A DNA stretch of 64,000 bases from Haloechinothrix_A salitolerans (GTDB lineage Bacteria; Actinomycetota; Actinomycetes; Mycobacteriales; Pseudonocardiaceae): the NCBI RefSeq assembly GCF_039544105.1, contig NZ_BAABLA010000002.1; one strand, given 5' to 3'. This document shows positions 34,082 through 43,204 of this stretch, one piece after another. The translations under genes and the position numbers were made by a program. The notes below the pieces were generated by a model. The model made no database searches. It was not told the DNA's origin and worked only from the letters and a program-made list of their open reading frames with translations. Position 1 is the first letter of the stretch; every line of letters starts with the position of its first letter.

Positions 34082-34339
34082 ATGAGCGAGCCATCCGCGG
34101 CTCCGGTTTCAGCGGACCACGACGCGCGGCACGGCAAGACGCCACCACCGGTCCGGTTGGCCAACGATATCGCCGCGCAGTTCCGGCACCGCACCGCGCA
34201 GCAGGCCGCCCAAGAGATCGCCCAGCACATCCGGATGTTCTGGGACCCGAGGATGCGGGCGGAGCTGCTGCGGTGCGCGGCGGCCGACCCAAACTCGCTC
34301 GACCCACTGGCGCTGGCCGCGTCCCGGGAGATCAGCTAG
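34082..34339 (+). CDS. fdsD: Formate dehydrogenase delta subunit
   Basis: An 85-residue protein whose core (VRLANDIAAQFRH...EIAQHIRMFWDPRMRAELL) matches FdsD. The 'HIRMFWDPRMR' block is the family signature. Needed for assembly or stability of the molybdenum enzyme. Strong GGAGGAG site; 15 bases after fdsA. Confidence 0.92.
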   Translation: MSEPSAAPVSADHDARHGKTPPPVRLANDIAAQFRHRTAQQAAQEIAQHIRMFWDPRMRAELLRCAAADPNSLDPLALAASREIS

Positions 34340-34380
34340 CGAGGTAGTGGCCCCGGCGACTTGGAGAGGAGCGTGCTCGG

Positions 34381-35307
34381 ATGGGGCGCATCACCGTCCG
34401 ACGCAGCGTCACCCGCGTGCGGAGCGGCACCACGTCGACACGGCAGGACACCCTCGTGGTCGAGGAGCCGATGGAGATCCGCCTCGACGGGCGCTCGCTC
34501 GCGGTGACGATGCGGACACCGGGCAACGACTTCGAACTGGCCACTGGTTTCCTGGTGACGGAAGGCGTGATCACTTCGGCGGCGGACATCAGGGACCAGC
34601 GGTACTGCACCGGGGCCCGGCCGGACACCCGGTACAACATCGTGAACGTGCGGCTGGCTCCCGGGGTGTGTGCGCCCGATCCGTCGGTGGAGCGGTCGTT
34701 CTACACGACCAGTTCCTGTGGTATATGCGGTAAGGGCAGCATTGACGCGGTCCGCACGGTCACGCGGTGGCAGGTCGCGGAGGATCCCTCACCCGTCGGT
34801 AGCACGGTGCTGGCAGGGTTACCCGAATCGCTCCGGCAGCACCAGGCCGTCTTCGAGCGGACCGGCGGTCTGCACGCCGCAGGGCTGTTCGACACCTCAG
34901 GCGAGTTGCTGTGTCTACGCGAGGACGTCGGTCGGCACAACGCGGTGGACAAGGTGATCGGCTGGGCGTGCACGCGGGAGCAGCTCCCGTTACGCGGCCG
35001 CGTCCTGCAGGTGAGCGGGCGCGCTTCGTTTGAACTGGTGCAGAAGGCGCTTATGGCGGGCATCCCGATCCTGTCGGCCGTCTCCGCGCCGTCCTCGCTC
35101 GCCGTCGACCTCGCCGCGGAGTCCGGCATGACCCTCGCCGGGTTCGTCCGGGGCGAGACCATGAACGTCTACACCGGCGGCCACCGTGTGGACGTCGATA
35201 CGAATTCGGTCGCCGACTATCCCATTCACGGCGGCGGGAATACCGAAGGCTGTCATATCGCTGCGCTGGGTATGGCTGACGACGTACCCGTAAGGAGCGA
35301 GACCTGA
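34381..35307 (+). CDS. fdhD: FdhD sulfurtransferase for formate dehydrogenase maturation
   Basis: A 308-residue FdhD. The mobile loop cysteines are in SSCGICGKGSID and the C-terminal cavity motif is GETMNVYTG. FdhD passes sulfur from a cysteine desulfurase to the bis-MGD cofactor so the enzyme becomes active. It is the natural maturation partner of fdsA, in the same operon. The stop overlaps the next gene's ATG by one base. Confidence 0.94.
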   Translation: MGRITVRRSVTRVRSGTTSTRQDTLVVEEPMEIRLDGRSLAVTMRTPGNDFELATGFLVTEGVITSAADIRDQRYCTGARPDTRYNIVNVRLAPGVCAPDPSVERSFYTTSSCGICGKGSIDAVRTVTRWQVAEDPSPVGSTVLAGLPESLRQHQAVFERTGGLHAAGLFDTSGELLCLREDVGRHNAVDKVIGWACTREQLPLRGRVLQVSGRASFELVQKALMAGIPILSAVSAPSSLAVDLAAESGMTLAGFVRGETMNVYTGGHRVDVDTNSVADYPIHGGGNTEGCHIAALGMADDVPVRSET

Positions 35308-36002
35308 TGCGCATCGAGATCTGGTCGGACATCGTCTGCCCCTGGTGTGCCATCGGCAAAGCACGCCTGGACCTCGCGCTGGCACAGTTCGAGCACGCTG
35401 ACGACGTCGACATCCGCTGGCGCAGCTTCGAACTCGACCCCGGCGCCCCCACCGTCCGCGACGGCGACTACGCCACGATGCTCGCCCGCAAATACGGCAC
35501 CACCGTCGAAGGCGGACACGCGATGATCCGCCGCATGGCCGACGAGGCCGCCCAGTCCGGGCTACGACTCAACTTGGAACGCGCCCGCCCCGGCAATACC
35601 TTCGACGGACACCGGCTCCTGCACCTCGCCGCGGACCGCGGCGTCCAAAACGCGGTGAAGGACCGCCTACTACGCGGCTACCTCGCCGAAGGCGAAGCCA
35701 TCGGCGAACACGACACCCTACTGCGACTGGCGACCGAAGCCGGCCTCGATCCAGACGACGCTCGCACGGTCCTCGACACCAGCGCATACGCTTACGCGGT
35801 ACGCACCGACGAACGCGAAGCAGCCTCCCACGGCATCAGCGGGGTACCGTACTTCCTCATCGACGGCTGGTACCCACTACCCGGCGCGCAGACCAGCGAC
35901 GTCATGCTGGACGCACTACGCCAAGCATGGCGCAAGAGCCACCCCGATACCGACACCGCGACCTCCGGCACCGCCAGCGCCCTGGACGGACACCACGACT
36001 AG
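35307..36002 (+). CDS. DsbA-family (FrnE-like) thioredoxin-fold protein
   Basis: A 231-residue protein beginning with IEIWSDIVCPWCAIGKARL (CPWC), with helical insert and the cis-proline region HGISGVPYFLIDGWYPLPGAQ, the FrnE/2-hydroxychromene-isomerase-like layout. No signal peptide, so cytosolic. Coupled to fdhD; association with formate dehydrogenase maturation is possible but the family is also found unlinked to it. Confidence 0.88.
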   Translation: MRIEIWSDIVCPWCAIGKARLDLALAQFEHADDVDIRWRSFELDPGAPTVRDGDYATMLARKYGTTVEGGHAMIRRMADEAAQSGLRLNLERARPGNTFDGHRLLHLAADRGVQNAVKDRLLRGYLAEGEAIGEHDTLLRLATEAGLDPDDARTVLDTSAYAYAVRTDEREAASHGISGVPYFLIDGWYPLPGAQTSDVMLDALRQAWRKSHPDTDTATSGTASALDGHHD

Positions 36003-36017
36003 CGCTGCCGGTCCGGC

Positions 36018-36617
36018 TCAGTCCGCCCCGACGACCAGCACGTGCAGGTGTCGCGGCCCGTGCACGCCTTCCACCCGGTTCAGCTCGATGTCGCTGGTGG
36101 CCGACGGTCCGCTGATCCACGTCTGCGGCCGCGCCGGGTCGAGTCGGGCGACGGCGTCCGGCACCCCGGCCACGATCTGATCGGCGCGGATGACGCAGAC
36201 ATGCCGGTCAGGTACCAAGCTCAGCGCGCGACGGCCCTGGCCAGGACCGTGGTCGAGCACGATCGTGCCCGTGATCGCGATGCCAACGGCGGCCGTGGTG
36301 ACGACGGCCTCCACGGTGTCCAGTTCGGACGCCGGCAGATCATCGGCCAGCGCGTCGTCAACCAGGTACGGCAGGTCACCGGGCACGACGACGCGGCGTG
36401 CGTCGCCGAGCGCGGCGCGGATGGCCTCGACGACGTCAGCGTGCGCGCACCGGGTGACAGCGGCACGGTAGTCGGTCACCCGCTCGGCGAACAGCTCGAT
36501 GAGGTCAGCGGATGCCGGGGTATCGCGGTAGCCGCGCGGCACCTCGACGTCCGCCCTGGGCGCGTCGGCCAGCGCGGTCCGGATCGACACGAGAATCTCG
36601 TCGCGCGCGCTGGTCAC
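36018..36617 (-). CDS. lutC: Lactate-utilisation protein LutC (LUD domain)
   Basis: A 199-residue LUD-domain protein with VVVPGDLPY, AVVTTAAVGIAITGTIVLDHGPGQGRRALSLVPDRHVCVI and the C-terminal QTWISGPSATSDIELNRVEGVHGP motif. Part of the cytosolic LutABC complex that oxidises L-lactate. GTG start overlaps the lutB stop (GTGA). Confidence 0.93.
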   Translation of the reverse strand: MTSARDEILVSIRTALADAPRADVEVPRGYRDTPASADLIELFAERVTDYRAAVTRCAHADVVEAIRAALGDARRVVVPGDLPYLVDDALADDLPASELDTVEAVVTTAAVGIAITGTIVLDHGPGQGRRALSLVPDRHVCVIRADQIVAGVPDAVARLDPARPQTWISGPSATSDIELNRVEGVHGPRHLHVLVVGAD

Positions 36618-38098
36618 GACTCACTCCGCTCCACACGGGTGCGCCGCCACCACTCCCGGAACGATTCGGCCGGTGGCGCGGGCATGTCTCGGGCTGTGGT
36701 CCACCGCGCACCAGGGCCGGGCAGCGAACCGAGTACCCGCCTGCCACCCGGGGCGCTACGACGCGATATCCGCGTCAACAGACGTCCAGCGACCCCGGCG
36801 AACCGCTCCAGCGGCCCCAGCCTGCGTGCGTCGGCCAGCATCCACGACGCCGCCTTCATCGCGACGGCCTCCGGTTTCGGCGCCTGGCCGCGATGCGCGT
36901 CGACCACCTTCGACCGCAGGTGCACCAGCACCTCGGGGATGTCGATGCGCACCGGGCAGGCCTCGAAACACGCCCCACACAGGCTCGACGCGTATGGCAG
37001 CGAGTCGACCTGCTCGTCATGACCGACGCCTCGCAGCAGTGGGTTGAGGATCGCGCCGATCGGTCCCGGATACACCGACCCGTACGCGTGGCCACCGGTA
37101 CGTTCGTAGACTGGACACACGTTGAGGCACGCCGAACAGCGGATGCAGCGCAGCGCCTGCCGCCCCACCTCATCGGCCAGCGCGCGCGTGCGCCCGTTGT
37201 CCAGCAACACGACGTGCATCTCCTGTGGCCCGTCGCCCGGAGTGACACCGGTCCACGTCGACGTGTACGGGTTCATTCGCTCGCCCGTGCTCGACCGGGG
37301 CAACAGTTGCAGGAAGACGTCGAGGTCGTCCCAGCTGGGCACCACCTTCTCGATGCCGACAACGGATACCAGGATCTCCGGCAGCGTCAGGCACATCCGG
37401 CCGTTGCCCTCGGACTCGACGACCATCAGCGTGCCGGTGTCGGCGACGGCGAAGTTCGCGCCGGACACGGCCATCCGCGCGGACAGGAACTTCTCCCGCA
37501 GGTGTGACCGGGCCGCGGCGGCCAGCTCAGCCGGGTCGTCGGTCAGGTCGTCGGGTGCGGGACGGCCCGCTGACGCCATCCGCCGCAAGAAGATCTCCCG
37601 AATCTCCGCCCGGTTGCGGTGAATCGCGGGCACCAAAATGTGGCTCGGCAGGTCGTCACCGAGCTGCACGATCAACTCGGCCAGGTCCGTCTCGACCGCC
37701 GCGATCCCCCGCTCGGCGAGCGACTCGTTCAGACCGATCTCCTGGGTAGCCATCGACTTCACCTTGACGAGCTCATCGATGCCGTTGTCCAGGGCGATCC
37801 CAGCGACGATGCCGCATGCTTCCTCGGCGTCACGCGCCCAGTGCACGGTCGCCCCGCGCTCGGTCAGGGACCGCTCGAGCCGCAGCAGGTGCTCGTCCAG
37901 GTTGTGCAGGGCGTTGTCCTTGATGGCCGCGCCCGCCCTACGCAGCTCCTCCCACTCGGAGACCTCGCCGACCACCTGCGCCCGCTTGCCCCGGATCGTG
38001 CCGGTGGCGTGCGCGAGGTTCCCTCGCAACTGGCTGTCGGCCAGCGCCGTCTTCGCCGCGTCGGGGAAGGCGGGCATGCCCACGAACGTCGCGCTCAT
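36614..38098 (-). CDS. lutB: Lactate-utilisation iron-sulfur protein LutB
   Basis: A 494-residue protein: N-terminal LUD domain (residues about 60-290, with NAGITG-equivalent FAVADTGTLMVVESEGNGRM) and two [4Fe-4S] ferredoxin motifs, CIRCSACLNVCPVY and CGACFEACPVRI, with a C-terminal DUF3390-like end. The ATG at 38098 is coupled to the lutA stop; the frame extends upstream to 38191 inside lutA. Confidence 0.94.
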   Translation of the reverse strand: MSATFVGMPAFPDAAKTALADSQLRGNLAHATGTIRGKRAQVVGEVSEWEELRRAGAAIKDNALHNLDEHLLRLERSLTERGATVHWARDAEEACGIVAGIALDNGIDELVKVKSMATQEIGLNESLAERGIAAVETDLAELIVQLGDDLPSHILVPAIHRNRAEIREIFLRRMASAGRPAPDDLTDDPAELAAAARSHLREKFLSARMAVSGANFAVADTGTLMVVESEGNGRMCLTLPEILVSVVGIEKVVPSWDDLDVFLQLLPRSSTGERMNPYTSTWTGVTPGDGPQEMHVVLLDNGRTRALADEVGRQALRCIRCSACLNVCPVYERTGGHAYGSVYPGPIGAILNPLLRGVGHDEQVDSLPYASSLCGACFEACPVRIDIPEVLVHLRSKVVDAHRGQAPKPEAVAMKAASWMLADARRLGPLERFAGVAGRLLTRISRRSAPGGRRVLGSLPGPGARWTTARDMPAPPAESFREWWRRTRVERSES

Positions 38099-38862
38099 CG
38101 ACCCTCCGTACTCGCCAGCACCTCGGCCAGATGCAGCACCCGGACACCGGAACGCTGCCGCGACAGCATCCCGCCGATGTGCAGTAGACACGAATTGTCC
38201 CCCGCGACGAGCACTTCAGCACCCGTCTCGCGCACATGGCGGACCTTATCCGCGCCCATCGCCACCGACGTGTCGGTGTTCTTCACCGCGAACGTGCCAC
38301 CGAAACCGCAGCACTCCTCGGCGGCGGGCAGCTCTGTCAGTCGTAGCCCCCGCACCGCGCGCAACAGCCGGAACGGCCGATCCCCGACGTCGAGCATCCG
38401 CAACGAATGGCACGTCGGGTGATACGTGACCTCGTGCGGGAAATACGCGCCGACGTCGGCGACACCAAGCACATCGACCAGAAACTCCGACAGCTCGTAC
38501 ACCCGCGCCGATGTCTCCGCCACCGCGTTAGCGAGATCGTCGTCGCCGCTCCGTCGCGCGACGATGTCGTGCTGGTGCCGTACCGAACCCGCGCACGAGC
38601 CCGACGGCGCCACGATCGCGTCATACCCGGCGAACGCGTCTACGAAGGACCGCACAATCGGTACGGCTTCGTCGAGGTACCCGGTGTTCACCATAGGCTG
38701 GGCGCAACACGTTTGCCCCGCGGGGAAGTCGACGTCTACACCCAGCCGGGACAGTAGCCGCACCACCGCCTTGCCCGTGTCAGGGAACATGGCGTCATTG
38801 ATGCAGGTGACCAGCAGCGCGACCCTGATGTCCGATGATTCGGACCCGCCAGCAGTCCTCAT
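38095..38862 (-). CDS. lutA: Lactate-utilisation protein LutA (CCG domains)
   Basis: A 255-residue CCG-domain protein: TCINDAMFPDTG, CCAQPMVNTGY, then YHPTCHSLR and ECCGFGGTF, the two cysteine-rich repeats that hold iron-sulfur/heterodisulfide-type cofactors. First gene of lutA-lutB-lutC. No LldR/FadR-type regulator is adjacent; the divergent neighbour side has the TetR gene in the same orientation. Confidence 0.93.
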   Translation of the reverse strand: MRTAGGSESSDIRVALLVTCINDAMFPDTGKAVVRLLSRLGVDVDFPAGQTCCAQPMVNTGYLDEAVPIVRSFVDAFAGYDAIVAPSGSCAGSVRHQHDIVARRSGDDDLANAVAETSARVYELSEFLVDVLGVADVGAYFPHEVTYHPTCHSLRMLDVGDRPFRLLRAVRGLRLTELPAAEECCGFGGTFAVKNTDTSVAMGADKVRHVRETGAEVLVAGDNSCLLHIGGMLSRQRSGVRVLHLAEVLASTEGR

Positions 38863-38921
38863 GTCCGAGCATCATCCCACGCCCCGCGTGAGTCAGTGGG
38901 CTCATACCGACGAACGTCGGG

Positions 38922-39494
38922 TCAGGGTCCCGCGCAGTCGGCAAACAAACTGGCGAGCTGATCACCCACCCGGTCCAGCACCCCGGGATCCCCTGTCGCT
39001 CTGGCCAGCACCAAAGCGCCCTCCAGGGCGGTGAGCAGGAGTTCGTCGTTCCCGGCCAGAGTCGTATACCTGCTGGCGACCTCCGTGCGCCAGTGAGCCA
39101 CGGCGGCCGCGGTGGGCGACCCTGGTCCCGCGATTCCGTCCCGGCCCTCGACGGCCGCCGCGGCCATCGGGCAGCCGACGTCCGTGCCATGCTCGCGCAT
39201 GAGGTCGGCATACCGACCGAAAAGCGCCCGCACGACATCGGCTGTCGTGCTACCCGAGTGTGCGACAGCCTCGTCGAGCAGCCAGGTGAACTCCTCGCCG
39301 TTGCGCTCGAGGCAGGCCGCGACCAATGCTCGCTTGCCGCCGGGGAAATGGTGCGCGAAGACACCTTTGGACACGCCCGCGTGACGGCATACCTGCTCCA
39401 CTCCTGTCCCGCTGATCCCATGCCGCCGAAACAGGGTGAGCGCGGCTTTCACCAGCGTCGCGCGAGTCGAGGTGCGGCGTCGATCTGCGGTCAT
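38922..39494 (-). CDS. TetR-family regulator
   Basis: A ~190-residue regulator. Helix-turn-helix TRATLVKAALTLFRRHGISGTGVEQVCRHAGVSKGVFAHHFPGGKRAL is at the N-terminus, with a C-terminal effector domain containing DVGCPMAAAAVEG, typical of TetR_C_33-type proteins. A GTG at 39500 is an alternative start. Divergent from the thioesterase gene at 39542; two small palindromes lie in the 47-base gap. Confidence 0.9.
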   Translation of the reverse strand: MTADRRRTSTRATLVKAALTLFRRHGISGTGVEQVCRHAGVSKGVFAHHFPGGKRALVAACLERNGEEFTWLLDEAVAHSGSTTADVVRALFGRYADLMREHGTDVGCPMAAAAVEGRDGIAGPGSPTAAAVAHWRTEVASRYTTLAGNDELLLTALEGALVLARATGDPGVLDRVGDQLASLFADCAGP

Positions 39495-39502
39495 ACTCAC
39501 AA

Positions 39503-39531
39503 TACTAGTACGACCGTGCGAGCATATGCTC
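39503..39531. promoter_or_regulatory. Two palindromes between tetR and the thioesterase gene
   Basis: TACTAGTA (39503-39510) and a perfect 12-base palindrome GAGCATATGCTC (39520-39531) in a 47-base gap between divergent genes. Their position is right for TetR autoregulation and control of the thioesterase. Which one is the operator cannot be told. Confidence 0.5.
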
Positions 39532-39541
39532 TAATCGGTGT

Positions 39542-40360
39542 GTGAGCCACAACGACGTGCCTGAGACCTTCTCCGCTGTCAGCCGAGTCGCACGGACCGA
39601 CCCCGGCCGGTTCGAGATGTCGATCAGCCCTGAATGGACCATCGGTGGCAAGCCGAACGGCGGCTACCTGCTGGCCGCCCTCGCTCGTGCGGCTACCGAG
39701 GACAGCCCGCATGACAACGTTCTCGCCGCGAGCGCCCACTACCTGCACGCACCCGACCCCGGTGCCGCATCGATCGAGACCGAGGTGCTGCGTACGGGGC
39801 GCTCCGCGAGTCAGGTTCGGGCTCGTCTGATACAGAACGGAAAACCGTGCATCGAGGCGCTCACCACGATCGGCACGCTCGAACCAGACACGAAGCCGTA
39901 CTGGACCGAGGGACTGCCAGCGTCCGAGATGCGTGACCGGGACAGCGCCGTCCGGATCCCGGGCACCAGCCCCACCGGCGCGGTCATAGCAATCATGGAC
40001 CAGGTCGATTTGCGGATCGACCGGGAGGACGCTGCCTTCAGCGTGGGCAAACCGAGGGGTGTCGGTGAGCTCAACGGCTGGCTGGAGCTCCCCGGTGGCG
40101 AGAACTTCGACCCGCTCTCCCTGCTCTACGCGGTCGACTCTTTCCCACCCGCGACGCTGGACATCGAGCTGACCGGCTGGGTACCGACCCTGGAGCTCAC
40201 CGCCTACATTCGCGCGCTACCCGCGCCTGGACCAGTCCGCGTCCGGCAGAAGGCGCGACTCATCGACGCCCAAAAGGTCGACGAGGCCTGCTTCGTGTGG
40301 GACAGCACCGGCCGACTGGTCGCCCAAGCCACCCAACTCGCGGCCATCCGCCTTGGATAA
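39542..40360 (+). CDS. Acyl-CoA thioesterase family protein (double hotdog)
   Basis: A 272-residue protein with two hotdog units. The first has WTIGGKPNGGYLLAALARAA and HYLHAPDPGAASIETEVLRTGRSASQVRA; the second has FDPLSLLYAVDSFPPATLDIELTGWVPTLELTAYIRALPAPGPVRVRQKARLID. This is the TesB-like/thioesterase-family pattern used to hydrolyse acyl-CoAs. GTG start 39542 lies close to the likely promoter, with little leader, and may be leaderless or nearly so. Confidence 0.87.
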   Translation: MSHNDVPETFSAVSRVARTDPGRFEMSISPEWTIGGKPNGGYLLAALARAATEDSPHDNVLAASAHYLHAPDPGAASIETEVLRTGRSASQVRARLIQNGKPCIEALTTIGTLEPDTKPYWTEGLPASEMRDRDSAVRIPGTSPTGAVIAIMDQVDLRIDREDAAFSVGKPRGVGELNGWLELPGGENFDPLSLLYAVDSFPPATLDIELTGWVPTLELTAYIRALPAPGPVRVRQKARLIDAQKVDEACFVWDSTGRLVAQATQLAAIRLG

Positions 40361-40367
40361 CCGACCG

Positions 40368-40403
40368 GTGTCTGGCTCGTGGGGTAGCCCACGAGCCAGA
40401 CAC
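40368..40403. terminator. Bidirectional hairpin terminator
   Basis: A perfect 16-base-pair stem (arm GTGTCTGGCTCGTGGG) with a GTAG loop sits 8 bases after the thioesterase stop and 4 bases after the end of the convergent acyl-CoA dehydrogenase gene. This is the strongest hairpin seen in the window. Confidence 0.85.
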
Positions 40404-40407
40404 TCGG

Positions 40408-41568
40408 TCAGCGCAGCAGTTGCCGAGCCATCACCAAGCGCTGGACCTGGTTGGTGCCCTCGTAGATCTGGGTGATCTTGGCGTCGCGCATCATCCGCTC
40501 GGCCGGGAAGTCCCGGGTGTAGCCCGCCCCGCCGAGCAGCTGCACGGCGTCCGTGGTCACCTTCATCGCGACGTCGGAGGCGTGGCATTTGGCCGCGGCG
40601 CCATAGAACGTGACGTCGTCGTCACCGCGCTCGGACTTCGCGGCGGCGACGTAGACCATTTGCCGCGCGGTCTCGACCGCCATCGCCATGTCAGCGAGCA
40701 TGAACTGCACGCCCTGGAACTCGCCAATAGTCTTACCGAACTGCTCACGCTCTTTGACGTAGGCGACGGCCTCGTCCAACGCGCCCTGCGCGATACCGAC
40801 GGCCTGCGCGCCGATGGTGATGCGGGTGTGGTCCAGCGTGCGCAGCGCGATCTTGAGCCCTTCCCCTGGCTTGCCGACCATCCGGTCGCCGGGGATACGA
40901 ACGTTGTCGAAGTGCAGCTCCCGCGTCGGCGAGCCCTTGATGCCAAGCTTGCGCTCGGGTGCGCCGAAGCTGAACCCGGGATCGGACTTCTCCACGACGA
41001 ACGCGCTCACGTTGGAACCACGCTTGCCGTCGGGGTCGGTGACCGCGAGCACGGTGTAGTACTCGGACACGCCGGCGTTGGTGATCCACGCCTTGTGCCC
41101 GTTGAGGATCCAGTCATCGCCGTCGGCGACGGCACGACACTTCATCGACGCGGTGTCGGAGCCCGCCTCACGCTCGGACAGCCCGTACGAGAAGCCTCCC
41201 TCGCCCTTGGCCAGTGGCGGGAGGTACTTCGCCTTGACCTCATCGGACGCGGCGAGCAGCAGCGGCATGCTGCCGAGCTTGTTGACCGCGGGGACGAGTG
41301 AGGACGACGCACACACCCGCGCGACCTCTTCGATCACGATGCAGGTCGCCAGGGCGTCAGCACCCGCGCCACCGTACTCCTCGGGGACGTGCGGTGCGTG
41401 GAAGTCAGATGCGACCAGCGCGTCGTTCGCTTCCCGCGGGTATCTGCCCTGCTCGTCCACGTCGGCGGCGTACGGGGCGATCTTGTCTCGCGCGACGGCG
41501 CGGACCGCTTCCCGGATGATCTCGTGATCCTCGGACAAGCGAAACAGGTCGAAGTTGGTGTTGTCCAT
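40408..41568 (-). CDS. Acyl-CoA dehydrogenase
   Basis: A 386-residue FAD enzyme. GEGGFSYGLSEREAGSD and WITNAG (FAD/substrate loop), RITIGAQAVGIAQGALD, and the catalytic glutamate in QIYEGTNQVQRLVMARQLL at the C-terminus. Closest in feel to mycobacterial FadE25-type short/branched acyl-CoA dehydrogenases. Catalyses alpha,beta-dehydrogenation of acyl-CoA. Ten bases downstream of fadB2, in the same operon. Confidence 0.94.
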   Translation of the reverse strand: MDNTNFDLFRLSEDHEIIREAVRAVARDKIAPYAADVDEQGRYPREANDALVASDFHAPHVPEEYGGAGADALATCIVIEEVARVCASSSLVPAVNKLGSMPLLLAASDEVKAKYLPPLAKGEGGFSYGLSEREAGSDTASMKCRAVADGDDWILNGHKAWITNAGVSEYYTVLAVTDPDGKRGSNVSAFVVEKSDPGFSFGAPERKLGIKGSPTRELHFDNVRIPGDRMVGKPGEGLKIALRTLDHTRITIGAQAVGIAQGALDEAVAYVKEREQFGKTIGEFQGVQFMLADMAMAVETARQMVYVAAAKSERGDDDVTFYGAAAKCHASDVAMKVTTDAVQLLGGAGYTRDFPAERMMRDAKITQIYEGTNQVQRLVMARQLLR

Positions 41569-41578
41569 GGCTGTCCTC

Positions 41579-42424
41579 TCAGGAGTAGGTGTAGAAACCG
41601 CGTCCGGTCTTGCGGCCGAGCAAGCCGGCGTCGACCATCCGGGCGAGCAGCGGCGGCGGGGCGTACAGCGGCTCCTTGAACTCCTCGTACAGCGACTCGG
41701 CGACGGCCTTGGTCGTGTCGAGGCCGATCAGGTCGGCGAGCGCGAGCGGCCCCTGCGGATGAGCGGCACCCCGGACCAGACCCTCGTCGATGTCCTCGGC
41801 GGTCGCGAAACCAGACTCGAGCATGCGGATCGCCGACAGGATGAACGGCACGAGCAGCGCGTTGACGACGAAGCCCGCGCGATCCTGGCAGTCGATGGCG
41901 TGCTTGCCCAGGGTGTCTTGGACGAACGAGCGGGCGCGCTCGGTGGTCTCGGACGACGTCAGCAGGCTCGGCACCAGTTCGACCAGGGACAGGACCGGCA
42001 CCGGGTTGAAGAAGTGCACGCCGATCACCTGCGCCGGCCGGGTGGTGGCCACTCCGAGCTTCATGATCGGGATCGATGACGTGTTGGACGCGAGCACGGC
42101 ATCCGGCGAGCGCACGATCTTGTCCAGTCGCTCGAACAGCTCCACCTTGGCGGCCTCGTTCTCGACGATGGCCTCCACGACCAGTTCGCGGTCGGCGAGC
42201 TCGTCGAGGTCGGTCACCACCCGGATCCGGCCGAGCACCTCGTCGGCGCTGTCGATCTTGCCCTTGCTCTCGGCGCGGGACAGCGACTTGGCCAGCCGGC
42301 TCCTGCCTGCCTCGGCCGCTTCGGGACTGGACTCGGCCACGACTACGTCCGATCCGGCGCGGGCGGACACTTCGGCGATCCCCGCGCCCATCAGCCCGCA
42401 GCCGACAACTCCGATGCGCTGCAT
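41579..42424 (-). CDS. fadB2: 3-hydroxybutyryl-CoA dehydrogenase
   Basis: A 281-residue enzyme beginning IGVVGCGLMGAGIAEVSARAG (NAD-binding motif), with VEAIVENEAAKVELFERLDK, SNTSSIPI, and the catalytic His in GVHFFNPVPVLSLVE. Single-domain HBDH of the FadB2 type; oxidises 3-hydroxyacyl-CoA with NAD(P)+. The frame extends upstream but the ATG at 42424 begins at the expected residue. Upstream gap carries a TetR-type dyad. Confidence 0.93.
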   Translation of the reverse strand: MQRIGVVGCGLMGAGIAEVSARAGSDVVVAESSPEAAEAGRSRLAKSLSRAESKGKIDSADEVLGRIRVVTDLDELADRELVVEAIVENEAAKVELFERLDKIVRSPDAVLASNTSSIPIMKLGVATTRPAQVIGVHFFNPVPVLSLVELVPSLLTSSETTERARSFVQDTLGKHAIDCQDRAGFVVNALLVPFILSAIRMLESGFATAEDIDEGLVRGAAHPQGPLALADLIGLDTTKAVAESLYEEFKEPLYAPPPLLARMVDAGLLGRKTGRGFYTYS

Positions 42425-42448
42425 AAGACGTCCTCTCCTCGGTTGTCT

Positions 42449-42461
42449 GATACTCAGTATC
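42449..42461. promoter_or_regulatory. TetR-type operator between fadB2 and tetR
   Basis: Perfect dyad GATACT-C-AGTATC, 13 bases, 25 bases before fadB2 and 40 before the divergent TetR gene. A related half-site AGTATC recurs at 42478-42483. It probably controls both directions. Confidence 0.65.
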
Positions 42462-42500
42462 GTATAGGTGAGACCAAGTATCAAATGCGAGGATCAGCAC

Positions 42501-43166
42501 ATGCCCGAGCGAACCGTCAAGGACCGACTCATCGAAGCCGCGTTCACGCTGTTCGAGGAGCGCGGATACGAGCGGACCACGGTCGACGACATCACCGAAC
42601 GGGCCGGCGTCAGCAGGGCGACGTTCTTCCGCACGTTCCGGTCGAAGGAAGACGTGATCTTCCCCGACCACGACGCCGTGCTGACCGCGATCCGATCCCG
42701 GCTGGCGGGCTCGACACAGCAGACCGCGCTGGTCGCCGTGTGCGAGGCCGCCCGGCTGGTACTGCTGCACTACATCGGCGAGGGCGAACTCGCACTCAGC
42801 CGCTATCGGCTGACCAGGACGTTTCCCGCGCTACGAGATCGCGAGATCGCCAGCACCCTCCAGTACCAGCGGGTGTTCCGCGAGTTCATCCACGACTGGA
42901 TGGGTGGTGAGGAAGACACCGCGCTCCGGGCTGAGCTCATGGCCGCCGCCGTCGTCACCGCGCACAACTACGTGCTGCGGCGCTGGCTGCGTGGCCAGAC
43001 CGACGCACCGGAGGCTGAGTTCGACGCGGCGATGGCCAGCACTGTCGATCTGTTCGCCGAGCCCGGGTCCACAACCGGCCCCGGCTCGATCGTGGTCTTC
43101 CGCACCTCACAGGACCTCGACGCCGTGCTCCCGGCGCTGCGCGGCATCCTCGGGGACCCGGCCTGA
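42501..43166 (+). CDS. TetR-family regulator of the fadB2-fadE pair
   Basis: A 221-residue regulator: KDRLIEAAFTLFEERGYERTTVDDITERAGVSRATFFRTFRSKEDVIF is a textbook TetR DNA-binding domain. The effector domain is unassigned; the divergent fatty-acid genes suggest an acyl-CoA ligand. ATG 42501 follows GCGAGGA. Confidence 0.92.
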   Translation: MPERTVKDRLIEAAFTLFEERGYERTTVDDITERAGVSRATFFRTFRSKEDVIFPDHDAVLTAIRSRLAGSTQQTALVAVCEAARLVLLHYIGEGELALSRYRLTRTFPALRDREIASTLQYQRVFREFIHDWMGGEEDTALRAELMAAAVVTAHNYVLRRWLRGQTDAPEAEFDAAMASTVDLFAEPGSTTGPGSIVVFRTSQDLDAVLPALRGILGDPA

Positions 43167-43204
43167 AGCGCCGAGGTCGCGGCTCCGCCGTGACCATCGC
43201 ACCC

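Noticed and set aside
41334..42770. Minus-strand frame (478 codons) spanning fadB2 and part of fadE and tetR
   Set aside because: Shadow of three genes with clear family signatures.
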